Origin: Corynespora cassiicola
Lineage: Eukaryota; Ascomycota; Dothideomycetes; Pleosporales; Corynesporascaceae
Assembly: GCA_022059125.1 (NCBI GenBank)
Contig: JAEUWY010000001.1
Span: 3,782,001-3,846,000, forward strand
Direction of reading: 5' to 3'
DNA length: 64,000 nucleotides
Shown: in pieces, positions 11,177 to 21,735 of the stretch
How the letters are laid out: the number at the start of each line of letters is the position of its first letter
Numbering within the stretch: the stretch's first letter is position 1
Program-made: the position numbers and the translations under genes
Notes under the pieces: model-generated
What the model was told of the DNA's origin: nothing
Seen by the model: the letters and a program-made list of their open reading frames with translations, nothing else
Database searches by the model: none

Positions 11177-12454
11177 CTACTCTTTGTTATCGCCTCCCCG
11201 GGCTTGGAACGCAGCTTTCTGAACATCAACCGGTGCAGAGTCAAATTTCTGCTCAGGCCATCTCCAAAGCTTTTGGTATTTAGTGTCTAATTTCTTTTGG
11301 ATAGCATCCACAATTCTTCTACCAATGACGGGCATGAATTTGAATGCGTGTCCGCTGCCACCTGTGGCCACGAAAAGTCCACCCAAACTGGGATGGTAGT
11401 CAATGATGAAATCTCCCTTTGTGGTGTCCGTATACCAACAGATGCGAGTTCGTTCGAATTCTCTCGTGGCCAGCCAAGGAATAAGCTCCTGAAGAGCCTC
11501 GCGACAGGCGCCCAGTCCCTGTTTCAGCATAGGTTCTTCGTCGTCCCTTTCCCAGCTCGGAATTGAAAGCTCGGCCTCGCCGTCTATTAGAGGATGGCAG
11601 AAGCGGTGAGAGTTGAGGAAGCCTTGCCCGTGACGAGCAACTTTGAGTTCGTTCCCATTCGGCGGTATCACAAACCATCCTTTACTGAGGTTGATGATGG
11701 CTGGCATATCGCGGAGTCGTCTGCTTTCTTTGGGAGACAGTGTCATGTAAGATAGAACTTCGCCTGATGCCACAGCCAATCCTCGCATATCAACAAGCAT
11801 CGGGCTTCTAGCACCGGCGGCGAGAACGGTGAGATCGGCAGAGTATGCCCTGCCATCATCCAGCTGGACACCAGTAACGCGGGGCTGAGAGTTCGCGAGT
11901 TTCTCTACTAGCAAATTCGAAACATTACCAATGACTATTTCGGCCCGTCCAAGCTTTTTGAGCTCAGAGTAAGCATACTCGAGAGTTCTGGCCGCGTCTG
12001 CCCATCCGGCGTGGTGGTTCAAGTAGCCCCAGCTGCCGCTTTGGCCACCAGTCGTGCAAGCCTTGCGGATAGCTTCACCGCCTGCAACTTCGGTGATGTT
12101 TTTCTCTTGACCGCGACTCCGCGCAAGGTCCAGAGCGGATGCGATGTATCCATCCTTGGCTTCACCGAGCATCAGCAATCCAGATTCGGTAAAACGTCCT
12201 TCCTTGCCCCAATCACTGTGTCGCCATTTGTCCAAGGCTTCAGCAGCTAGCGAAGCATATAAAGGGTTGGTGTAGTCGGTTCGCACAATGCGATTGATGT
12301 CGAAGCTTGAGCAGTTCTTGTCAGGAATTTCCGATGCGCTGATAATGGTGATGTGAGCTTGGGCAAAAGATTCGTTGCAAGATAATTCGAGGGCGGTCGC
12401 GAGACCAAAACAACCACCCCCAATGACGATGAGGCGCTGCACTTGGAACTCCAT
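11177..12454 (-). CDS. FAD-dependent amine oxidase, sarcosine oxidase/amadoriase-like (DAO family)
   Basis: This intronless gene encodes 425 residues. Members of the family oxidise secondary amines or N-methyl and N-fructosyl amino acids with covalently bound FAD, releasing hydrogen peroxide. The N-terminus carries the dinucleotide-binding motif VIGGGCFGLATALEL. The C-terminal half has RICWYTDT, whose Cys matches the FAD-linking cysteine of monomeric sarcosine oxidase. It is followed by DFIIDYHPSLGG and ATGGSGHAFKFMPVIG, the family's closing signature. Length fits the family. The start ATG at 12452-12454 lies 41 bases downstream of a TATA-like box. The gene is transcribed away from an EgtD-family methyltransferase at 13209, which suggests shared control and a methyl-amine substrate. 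Saccharopine, pipecolate, fructosyl-amine and FsqB-like oxidases belong to the same superfamily, so the exact substrate is open. Confidence 0.88.
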   Translation of the reverse strand: MEFQVQRLIVIGGGCFGLATALELSCNESFAQAHITIISASEIPDKNCSSFDINRIVRTDYTNPLYASLAAEALDKWRHSDWGKEGRFTESGLLMLGEAKDGYIASALDLARSRGQEKNITEVAGGEAIRKACTTGGQSGSWGYLNHHAGWADAARTLEYAYSELKKLGRAEIVIGNVSNLLVEKLANSQPRVTGVQLDDGRAYSADLTVLAAGARSPMLVDMRGLAVASGEVLSYMTLSPKESRRLRDMPAIINLSKGWFVIPPNGNELKVARHGQGFLNSHRFCHPLIDGEAELSIPSWERDDEEPMLKQGLGACREALQELIPWLATREFERTRICWYTDTTKGDFIIDYHPSLGGLFVATGGSGHAFKFMPVIGRRIVDAIQKKLDTKYQKLWRWPEQKFDSAPVDVQKAAFQARGGDNKE

Positions 12455-12495
12455 CTTTTCTTTAATGAGAATCTGGTGGTCGCCTTGTCAGAGTG

Positions 12496-12502
12496 ATTTA
12501 TA
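12496..12502 (-). promoter_or_regulatory. TATA-like box of the FAD oxidase
   Basis: The minus strand reads TATAAAT about 41 bases upstream of the ATG at 12454. The spacing is short but compatible with a fungal core promoter. Confidence 0.45.
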
Positions 12503-13208
12503 GATCAACTCGCATGTGTCTTCTCAGATTTATTAGCCATTGGTGAAGCTAATCTGCAAGTGCAAATCGGAAGCATCCCGACGATCTCAACTTCTTCTCT
12601 AGCTGGTAAGCTACACGGCTGGATATCGATCCAGGATAAGATCTTCACCGCCGATATGGAGCGCAAGGCTAAGCGAAACTTGAGGCTTGAGCTACTGCCC
12701 GCTGTTAGATCCAGCTAAACAAGACTAAATAAGCAGCTCGTTTTTATTGGCCTCAATCCATGTGCGACCTTCAGACAGGGCTTTATAATCAGTTTCTTTC
12801 TTCACTCGGAGCTGACAATACATCGTGGATTGTGCCCATGCACCCCGGCGTTGTATGGACCGTGCTCCACGGGTCCCCGCTGCTGTATCCACTAATGTTC
12901 CGCTCTCATCTCCGCATGACGAGACTGGCAGTACCCAGCTTATTTTGTTGATATACGTCTCGGAGTAGAACGACCGACTGATTTTATGTACAATCTGAGC
13001 GGTTTTCTCATCCGCTAAGCCAGATAACTTACTGGTTTCTGGATTCGCGCTTCTGACCATGGGACTTGCAGCGGTGCACTCCTGCTTCTATTGAAACAAA
13101 CTGTCCGTTCCTATTTTGATAAATTAGGCCTAAAAAAATCTATATATTAATGTGAGCTGCAAAATTTGGAGGACTTCGTCAGTGCCAACCCACACGAAGG
13201 ATCTCAAA
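12503..13208. other. Divergent promoter region with a doubtful small frame
   Basis: This spacer separates the FAD oxidase and the methyltransferase, which point away from each other, so it should hold both promoters. A minus frame at 12725-13060 (111 codons) starts with ATG and looks partly protein-like. Overlapping frames look just as good and no family is recognisable. It may be a gene remnant. A TA-rich stretch near 13139-13150 lies about 60 bases before the methyltransferase start. Confidence 0.4.
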
Positions 13209-14470
13209 ATGTTCAGTGTTGATATATTGTCAGAAGAGCAGTTTCAGGAGCAGCAATTGCGTTCAGCTATCTTCGCTGGGCTCAATTCTGTTCCAAAGAC
13301 TTTACCCAGCATTCTGTTATGGGATGATGCTGGACACGATCTTTTCAAGCAAATCACAAAGAGCCCGAGCTATTGTGGTCCACAAGCTGACCATGATATC
13401 ATGAAAGACAAAATCGACCAAATTTGTCAGTTTCTTGGAAATGATGGTGTGCTAATAGAGCTTGGAGCTGGGTGAGCTTTTCATTCTGGTTTCTGGGTTC
13501 TGATCTAATACTGAGTGCTTATCCAGGTCTATACCGCACACCTCGATAATTCTGGATGAGCTATGCCAGCGCAGAGTCAAGACACAATACTTGGCACACG
13601 ATGTTGTTCAAAGCAAGCTTTACGCCGGCCTCTGCCGCTTGGCAGGCGAATTCCACGGTCGCGATCTCGGCAACTTCCTCAAACTATGTGGAGTCGTGGG
13701 GACATATGAGCAGTTCTTCCGGTGGCTATCCAAGACAAGTGAATTACGTGGCCGTCACATTGTGGTACTTTGGCTGGGTAATTGCCTTAGTCACTACTCC
13801 GATGCTGAGTTCCCAACCATGGTCGATGCGCTCATGCAGTCACTCTCGGTGAGCCAGGTGGCGTCCAGCACACTGCTGCTTGCGGTCAACGGGTGCCAAG
13901 AAGCAGATGTGATGCGCCAGGCTTACGATTCGCCTGATGGCACTTCTTTAGCTTTCGTCACTAATGCATTACGCCACGCGAACCGCATCCTTGGGGCGGA
14001 GGCCTTCCATTACAATCATTGGACACCGATCTTCAGCATTAATTCTGCAGGAACATCAATCCAATGGAGTTTCCGATCGAAACAACAAGACCAGTTAGTT
14101 ATCGGCAAGCGGGCCATAGCGTGTGAGGCTGGGGAAGACATAGAACTCATTACGATCCACAAAAGAGATGGCGCGGACGTTGCCAAGCTGTTGGTGCATT
14201 CCCGGTCCGAGCTTGTTAACGCTTGGAGTCATCAAGCCTTCGCCTGGAGTATGTGCCTAATTGACCATCGCCACTTTCCATGGCTAACTCCGCACAGGCT
14301 GGTATGTTATTACCAATAAACCAGACGTAAGGGGACACACGGGCAACGTGGGCAACAGGGTGGTAAGGAGCTCTGAGATCAAATTGTGCAACTGGGAAGA
14401 ATTTGACAAAATGCCCGTCGTACAGAAGCTTGGGTCGCCCGTCACAGTGTCGCACGTTGAGCTATTTTGA
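13209..14470 (+). CDS. SAM-dependent methyltransferase of the EgtD/EasF (histidine-specific methyltransferase) family
   Basis: Three exons (13209-13471, 13527-14248, 14298-14470) join in frame to 385 residues. The family includes EgtD, which trimethylates histidine for ergothioneine, and EasF/FgaMT, which N-methylates dimethylallyltryptophan in ergot alkaloid synthesis. Visible signatures are TLPSILLWDD, then the SAM-binding loop LIELGAG continuing SIPHTSIILDEL across the first intron, then VLWLGNCLSHYSD (matching the FGLTIGN-type strand) and ALRHANRILGAEAF. In EgtD the substrate-binding region reads roughly YYxTRxE; here it is SYCGPQAD, so histidine is unlikely to be the substrate. The C-terminus carries about 55 extra residues after the last intron. 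Neighbours are a divergent FAD amine oxidase and a co-directional P450 513 bases downstream. Confidence 0.8.
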
Positions 14471-14983
14471 TTTTCTGCAGAGAAAGCCTATCTTTCGTAC
14501 AATACATGTCCATGTCGATCAATAAACTTGCTTTTGAATAGCGATAATCATTAATAAAGCGAACTGGATTTCTATGATGGGGCTTTATTCGTCGTTAAGA
14601 GGGTGGGAAACAGAACAACTTCGGGCTTCGATCAGCAGAGGATTAATACCGCAGGAATTTCTCTCCGAGTGGGGAAAAGAAAAAAACACCGAAGGTCGTA
14701 ATTTACATCGCAGACTATGCGGTCAGCCCCGTCGAACTACCTTATCGCACCTATCATGCGAGCTAGTCATAGTTTGGTACTTGTTTCGAGATTCTGCAAT
14801 GTGATGTTAAGGCATCCGGCGTAATTATACTGTTAACTTTGTTTGAGATAGTCTCAGCCGCATGCATCCAGACTTGAGCTCGAGGACTAGCGTCAAGTCA
14901 GATCCACGACGCTTTTTGGAATACCGATCATTGATCTCCCACACACCTGTCAACAGTGGCGTTCATACTACACTGTAGCAGAG
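14471..14983. other. Intergenic; P450 promoter
   Basis: I see no gene here. It probably contains the methyltransferase 3' UTR and the P450 promoter. Confidence 0.5.
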
Positions 14984-16602
14984 ATGGCTGTTCTAGCACT
15001 CTTTATCTTGCTGGCACTCTCAGCGATTATCTATTTGTTTTCATGTTTGCTGAAGACGCGTGCAAGGTCACGTCTGCCGCCGGGGCCATGTGGATGGCCA
15101 GGCATTGGTGAGATCATTTAGCTACTTACAAGACTCCCATTGACTGGACCAAAGGCATGTTGCTGAATATTCCAAAGAGCCCTGCTGGTAAGATAATAAT
15201 TCTTAGTCAACAATACGGTGGCATCTACACAATAAATATGGCGCGGCAGCGCTACGTTATCATCGCCGACGCTCAAATTGCTGAGGAACTACTTGTGGCG
15301 GGAGCCGCAGCAACTTCATCCAGAGAGACCTCCTTCATAGGATCCGAAACACTATGGACCGGAATGGGAGTTATCGCGTCGCAACAAAATAACCTTTGGC
15401 GAAAGCATAGGCAAATAATACAAAGAGGCCTTCGATCGCAAGGATTGGAAAGCGCAGGAAAGGTGATACAAAGGCCATTTGAAAATCTCTGTGGCAAATT
15501 GACTTTGCGACCTATGGACCAAGACCAGCTCCAATTTGTTTTTGCTGAATACAGCCTGGAAAATTTTCTTTCCATGCTGCTTGGACCTAGCCACGGCAAA
15601 TTGCCAGAACCATTGTTCCATGAAACTATTAACATGATGAATGAGATGCTGTAAGACGACCAGTATTTCGAAAGTGAATTATCTGACCAGTGACAGGAGT
15701 TTGATGGTCCCTATGGCCAACAAGGAAGACTATTTTGTGCCTTTACAATTTTTTTCAACGTCTTCCTATCATCGAGCTCGTCAATGGCGGTCCAGACTAC
15801 CAATACTAATGAATTCGCTTCTTGCGCACGTTGAGCCGCAAGGTAGCACGTCGACAGATTGTTTTGGACGAACACTCTTACAATTAGAGGAGATGGGAGA
15901 GATCAGCAACTTTGAGAAATGTACTCTTGCCATGGTCTGGATTGTCGCTGCACACGCTTCTTTCCCAGGATTCTTCACAAATTTCGTCTTTTCCATATCG
16001 TCGCGCCTCGAAGTCCAGCAGCATGCCGTTCAAGAACTCGCCAACAGTGTTGAGTCTTGTGGCGAGTCGCGTTTTGACGAGCGGAATTTGCCATACTGCC
16101 GTGCCGTTCTGTTAGAGGCCATGCGCTGTAATGGAGCTTCCATCGATTCACCCCATCTGGTAACTGACGATATGGTGCTTGGAGAACATGTCATACCCGC
16201 CGGTACTGCGCTGGTTTTAGATAAGTGGACAATCAACCACGATGAACAGAGATTCAAACATCCGATGCTTTTTGAGGTCAGGAAGCCATGGCGATGTACA
16301 TGGCTCAAACTAACATGAACAGCCAATGAGACACATACATGGCGTAGTTCCAGGTTCTTGTGGAATAGCTGCTGATAACTTTTGGATATTCGGGACTGGG
16401 TTGGTCTCTCCACAATCATAGATCTGCTTTGGCTTCATTGATGCGTTCTGACCTTTTTATTAGTCGTCGAATCTGCCCAGCCGTAGCTCTCTCGGATCGG
16501 ATTGCTTTCTTGACTCTCATGAAGCTGCTACAGACTTTTGAGATTTCAAGGCAGAGAAAAGAGTTTTCCGACACGATCCAATTCACCCTTCAATACATCT
16601 GA
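14984..16602 (+). CDS. Cytochrome P450 with atypical I-helix
   Basis: Five exons (14984-15107, 15155-15650, 15691-16276, 16323-16399, 16464-16602) join in frame to 473 residues. The N-terminus is a membrane anchor followed by the proline hinge LPPGPCGWPG. The K-helix motif is EAMR, and the haem loop FGTGRRICPA is assembled across the last intron, which uses a weak GTTGGT donor. The I-helix, normally A/G-G-x-D/E-T, reads AAHASF here. The acid and the catalytic threonine are both absent, and the following PGFF resembles CYP7/CYP8-type helices. Such changes are known in P450s that isomerise or dehydrate rather than hydroxylate. It follows the methyltransferase on the same strand and probably tailors the same product. 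No frame break or stop suggests decay. Confidence 0.85.
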
Positions 16603-17132
16603 CATCGAAAGGAGGGGGGTCAATGGCAGATAATTTGTTTTGGGATACCCCTGGCTTGCTTTACGATTCATCATGCAGCTAGAATATGTTACATAGTCGC
16701 TTTGAGCTATCATACACTCCCTTTAACTACCCGTCTCTCGCTACCCAACATCAAGTGTCTTTTGTGGAATGTGCATACTCTACTCAAATCAGCATATGTC
16801 ACAGCTCCCTTGAACAAAAAATTACTTATGTGTACCTTGATGTCAATACGACTTCATTCGGAGAGTGGATGGTGACTGGAAGGCGAGAGCAATGCACCTC
16901 AGCATGTTTCCCGCAGTAAATGCAAGCGCGTAAAGAGTCGGAAAATATTATAGTGGTAGCATCTAGAGTCAGGGAGGGATCAAATATCCTCATTTATGAT
17001 GATGAATTGACCTGTATGTTGATGGGCGGAGGTCCTGATTTTCTCTACCCTCAGATGCAGTTAAACCTTCAACCTATTGACCTCTATGTATTGTAATATG
17101 CAAACCAACATGTTTTTTTTTCACGCTATACT
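16603..17132. other. Convergent intergenic region
   Basis: This lies between the P450 and the convergently oriented permease gene. A 77-codon plus frame at 16686-16919 has no recognisable features. I see nothing supportable. Confidence 0.5.
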
Positions 17133-19196
17133 CTAGTGCGCAAATCTGAAATCCAACCTCTTATTCCCTTTATCAGTCGTAGTTTCCAAATATCTCTCCT
17201 TCTCCTCCTTGCTCATCGAATTCCAGATCTGATCGCGCTTGCGATTGACATGCATATAGAAAAGCTTCGCACCAACAAAAATAACAAAGTTGTACGCGCA
17301 GATGGCAAGTAAGATCTTGTTTCCACGTCGATATAGCGGCTTGTCGTCTTCACGGTAGATGTTGGAGGAAACGATGCTGCTGGTCTGAACACACATGTTG
17401 TACATGGCGCTGGCGACGGTGCGGGTGCGGACGGTGCCAGCATTGCGAGAGGTAATTGCGACGATGATGGCGTGGACGTAGGGATGGCCGACCATTAGGC
17501 TAGAAAGGGCCCAGCGAGCCCATGGGGAGGCACCAGCGGGAAGAACTTCCATGGCGATGAGCAGGGGGAGGGCCCAGATTTGGCTAACGAGGCCGATGAG
17601 GAAACGCTCGTTGACGCGCTCAGAGAGCCAGGTCCAAAAGAGCAGCTGTACGATGAACAATACATAGGCAGGAATCTGAGAAAGCTTAGTGTTATGATCA
17701 TGGCTCTAGCTGTTGGTGACATACTGTGAGCAGATTGGTCTGAAATGTACCGAAGCCAAGCGACCGGAGATTGAGTGTCAAATAAGAGGAGACCGGGGTC
17801 GATGGAATCATCCAAGAGAGACCAAGAAGATATATTGGCCACATATGGTAGTCTGTTGCACACTGCCACAGCATCTTGAGAGAGAGGGCCTGGCGGTTGT
17901 GCATATCACCCTTTGAAGGGTCGTCGCGTAGGATACGATTGACCACTACTCAAGTTAGCAAAGGGCTGAGAAGGTGATTGGCAGCAAAGACTCACTGATC
18001 TTCTCTTCACGCTCATTGAACCACCCATCTTTTCCTCTGAAGCGTGAGGCCGTCTGTGTAGGCGAAGGAGGCAGGTAGAACCAGGAAATGATTCCAATGA
18101 TACCAGTCAAGGTACCCTCGAGGGCGAAAAGCCATCGCCATCCTTCCATTCCATTGTGCTGGGTCCAGGTCAATTAAAGGCACTGCTGGGTAGAATCAGG
18201 GATCAACTTACCCCACGCATGCGCAAAATACCATAGGCGAAAAATGCTGAGATGATCTGAGTGGACTGATACGAGACCCAGAACCAACTGAGCCTGCCGG
18301 GTAGCTCCCAGCCGGTGTACCAGTATGATAGATAAAGAATGTTATCGGGCTATACAGGGTTAGTATACTGTATTGAATTGATGGCGAGATATCTTACGAT
18401 AAAGCCGCCCTCGATAAGACCCAGAAGCGCACGGCATGCATAAAAGGAGTTGCGGCCATTCAAGAACGCCTGCATACTTGCGACGAGACTCCAAGAAACC
18501 CTGCCAAGATTTTTAAAAACGCCACTTCTTGACCATTTCCACACTCACATTTGAACAGCTACGCATCGTTAGTTGAGTGCCTACAACATACCGAAAATGC
18601 CAACTTACGAATCCAGTTATCAGGTCCAATCCACTTGCTGATGAGTTGCGATGGCAGCTCAGCAGCAAGGAAACTGACGTAAAAGATCGTTTGGCCATAG
18701 TTGTAGTCACTGGTAAGTCAGTATGGAGGGACCGAGATTGGCGAAGACACGGCTTACTTGGTGGTAAGGCCAAGGTCGTCTAGCATGTTATCGCTTAGCG
18801 CCTGAGAAATATTGCCACGATCGAGCTGGAGAGCGAAGAACATCAAGCAAACCCAGGTACAGATTCTCTTGTCAATCTGGGCAGTGTTAGCTTGGCAACT
18901 GACATATAAGGCCGTGGCTCCCGTACCTTCCTCACAACACGCCTCTCCTCTTCTGGCTCCCAATCGAAGTTGGGATCGTATCGGTGCTTTCCCTCGTAGC
19001 TGTCGATAGGCTCGTAATGGTCTGAACCGAGATCTCTGCCGGCAAAAGTGACTCCGTCACGGTTCTTTCCCGTGGTGTTGTACCTTGGGATGTTGGTCTC
19101 ACTGGTACTGGCACTTCCTGTAAGATCGACATCCTTGGTAGGAACATCTGGCACTACGCCAATTGGCGGTGCTGTAGTTGAGGGTTTCTGAACCAT
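17133..19196 (-). CDS. MFS permease of the DAL5 (allantoate/anion:cation symporter) family
   Basis: Nine exons on the minus strand join in frame to 556 residues: 18927-19196, 18758-18876, 18609-18709, 18549-18558, 18398-18500, 18212-18349, 17996-18158, 17725-17948 and 17133-17675. The N-terminal 90 residues are hydrophilic. The first helices contain [14 protein letters not shown], then [19 protein letters not shown] and [13 protein letters not shown], all typical of yeast Dal5/Tna1-like carriers of small organic anions. The fourth exon is only 10 bases long, yet it restores PVQM between GPDNWI and VSWSLVAS, as expected in the family. The gene is divergent to a TauD-type dioxygenase about 1 kb away. 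This suggests uptake of a sulfonate or similar acid that the dioxygenase then degrades. Allantoate, nicotinate or pantothenate transport is equally possible from sequence. Confidence 0.9.
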
Positions 19197-19265
19197 GTTG
19201 CCTCAATACTGGAAGCCCGAATGGTACAGCGCTGTATGGAATAAGCAACAATAGCCAGCCTCTCG

Positions 19266-19272
19266 GTTTATA
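19266..19272 (-). promoter_or_regulatory. TATA-like box of the DAL5-type permease
   Basis: The minus strand reads TATAAAC about 70 bases upstream of the permease start codon. Confidence 0.4.
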
Positions 19273-20109
19273 AGAGAGGTGCCTGCAGGCGTCAAGTAGA
19301 AATTTTTCGACCATCCCCGGCACCAGGTTGTGGGGGTTCCCGAAAAGCTGGCCGGATGCTGCCCGGCATTCATTATGCAATGTTCCATCAAGTCGCGCTG
19401 CGCGGCTGTTGCTCAATTTGACGGCCATCATGCCATGTCACGTAGCTCCACATCTTGAGCAGCCCAGGCGACAAGAGGCCTAACTCCGTTGCCAATGTGC
19501 TGAGAAAATGCAATGTTCCGACAATCACGTCAAGAGGGTCGCGTATGTCGCAGTTGGTGGTGTGTAGCTAACGTTAAATGCCTGAGGTTGATTCGCCATC
19601 TCCAGTGTTCGCGGGGCATTGCGTGATTGGCAGGGGGCTAAACGACATTCGTCGGAAGCTTTCCCAGATGATAAGCACCCAAGATACCGGCGCAACCTCG
19701 CCAACAAATATAAAAGGGAAATATAATTGCGGAGACGAGCGCGTTTTACTGCTAAGCATCCGCGGACTACTCTTGGCATGGTCGTAGGGGTTCCCTCCTC
19801 GACGACCTTGGCCTAGCCGATCGCAAATGGTACAATATTGTGCATGTTTGATGCCATCTAGCCCTGTCCTGATTGATCCGGGTATAGCTGGAGTGCTTCG
19901 AGTGGCAAGGCTTCACAGCCTTGAAGCCGTCTCGTTCGCCTGACCCAGGGCTGAGTGAGGGGAAATGCGTTTACGATGACGAGCAGAGGATGCTTGACTG
20001 CGCGAGCCACAGGGAAACAAAGGAGGGGTCGCGCGATCATTTTATCTGATTTCAAATGCCGCCATTCCCGATAAGTCGCCGCAGTTCGGAGCAGGTGTGC
20101 TTTGCAGAG

Positions 20110-20116
20110 TATAAAG
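20110..20116 (+). promoter_or_regulatory. TATA-like box of the TauD-type dioxygenase
   Basis: TATAAAG lies 77 bases upstream of the ATG at 20193. Confidence 0.45.
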
Positions 20117-20192
20117 TGCTGCTGTGCTCGTGGACCGGAATTGTAAAGCACTTGAAGCATCGAGATCTACGCTCGAACTCGTAACCCACATC

Positions 20193-21472
20193 ATGGCACC
20201 CGCTCTTGTCGAGAACCCGGTTCAACAGAGGGTTGACTATGTCAACTCTGGTACTGGTGCATACAAGGTGGCTTTCAATTCGGGCCCTACTGGTTTCAAG
20301 GAGGAGCAAGAGTTGAAGGGTACGGGCAGGCAGCCACCTGCAAAGTACCCACACTACCTCCCAACCTGGCCGGAAACAAAGTCAGTGTCCATTAGTTGCC
20401 ACACCTCGAAAGGGTACTGATTCAATACCCAGGTACCCGCCACTTGAGCCCTTCGAGCACACCGAGCATGGCAAAGCTGCCGACCCGAGTTTCCCGAACC
20501 TCCTCAAGGATGCCAAGGTCGTCGATCTGACCGCCAACACTGGTGCCGAAATATCGGGAGTTCAGTTGAGCAAGCTTACTGCTGCCGGTAAGGACGAGCT
20601 GGCCTTGTTCGTAGCGCAAAAGAAGGTTGTGGGTAAGTCTTACCGGCATCCACGCTGCAGGCCATCAAACTAACCACAATAGCCTTCCGAGACCAGGACT
20701 TTGCCGACATCCCCATCAAAGATGCTCTTGAGTTTGGAGGATACTTTGGCCGACACCACATTCACCCTACATCGGGCGGTCCCGCTGGGCATCCCGAGAT
20801 TCATCTTGTTCACCGCGGTGCGGACGACACCACTGCCAGGGACTTCTTCGAAGAGCGCACAAACTCCGTAACATGGCACTCGGATGTGACCTACGAGAAG
20901 CAGCCCCCGGGTACCACCTTTTTGTACCTTTTGGACGGCCCTGCCGCTGGCGGTGATACCCTGTTTGTAAACCAGGCTGCGGCATACCGAAGACTGTCGC
21001 CCGAGTTCCAGAAGCGCCTCCACGGACTGAAGGCAGTGCACTCTGGTAAGCGACCCAGTTTAAACCTGTCCAAAAACTTATAAGCTAATCATCCATAGGA
21101 ATTGAGCAAGCCGAAAACAGCCGCAACCGTGGTGGAATCGTGCGCCGCGAGCCCGTGACCTCGATCCACCCCCTCATCCGCACACACCCCGCAACCGGCG
21201 AGAAGGCCATCTACGTCAACCCCCAGTTCACGCGCCGTATCGTCGGCTTCAAGAAGGAGGAGAGCGATTTCCTGCTCAACTTCCTCTACGACCACATCTC
21301 CAAGGGCCACGACTTCCAGGCCCGCGTCAAGTGGGCGCCGGGTACGGTCGTGGTTTGGGATAACCGTGTTACGGCGCACTCTGCGCTTTTGGATTGGGAT
21401 GATGGCGCGAGGAGGCATTTGGCGAGGATTACGCCGCAGGCGGAGGCGCCGTATGAGACGCCATTTGAGTAG
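20193..21472 (+). CDS. TauD/TfdA-type alpha-ketoglutarate-dependent dioxygenase
   Basis: Four exons (20193-20380, 20433-20632, 20683-21045, 21099-21472) join in frame to 374 residues. Enzymes of this family use Fe(II) and 2-oxoglutarate. TauD and yeast Jlp1 release sulfite from sulfonates, and others cleave aryloxy acids. The iron site is visible as WHSDVTYE (His and Asp) and the distal His in NRVTAHSALLDW. The 2-oxoglutarate arginine lies in GARRHLARIT. The segments VAFRDQDF, GGDTLFVNQAAAY and HPLIRTHP are typical of fungal Jlp1-like members. It is transcribed divergently from a DAL5-type permease, so uptake and breakdown of one substrate is a reasonable reading. The sulfonate assignment is inferred from the family, not shown. 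Confidence 0.92.
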
Positions 21473-21735
21473 AGTGATTAAGTAAAATTCAATCTTCCAA
21501 GTTAACGTGTTTTTCTGGATTGGACCTGTCCCAAATGAATTTAAGTGATTGAGGCATACTAAAATGAAAATAGGAAGACGTCATCACAGATAGTTCTGAG
21601 CTGTTGGACAGTGATGCTAAGAGTACCCAAGAGTGGTAGCAAAGCAAGGCTGTATAATGATGATATGTTGAGGAAATTAGTAATCATATCTAAAAAGGTC
21701 TAGAGATGCATCACCTGTCCCCAAGGACATGCGGG

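Larger units (their letters stand above)
19197..20192. other. Divergent promoter region between permease and dioxygenase
   Basis: About 1 kb separates the two start codons. Each side has a TATA-like box (19266-19272 and 20110-20116). I see no supported gene and no clear long repeat. Confidence 0.6.
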
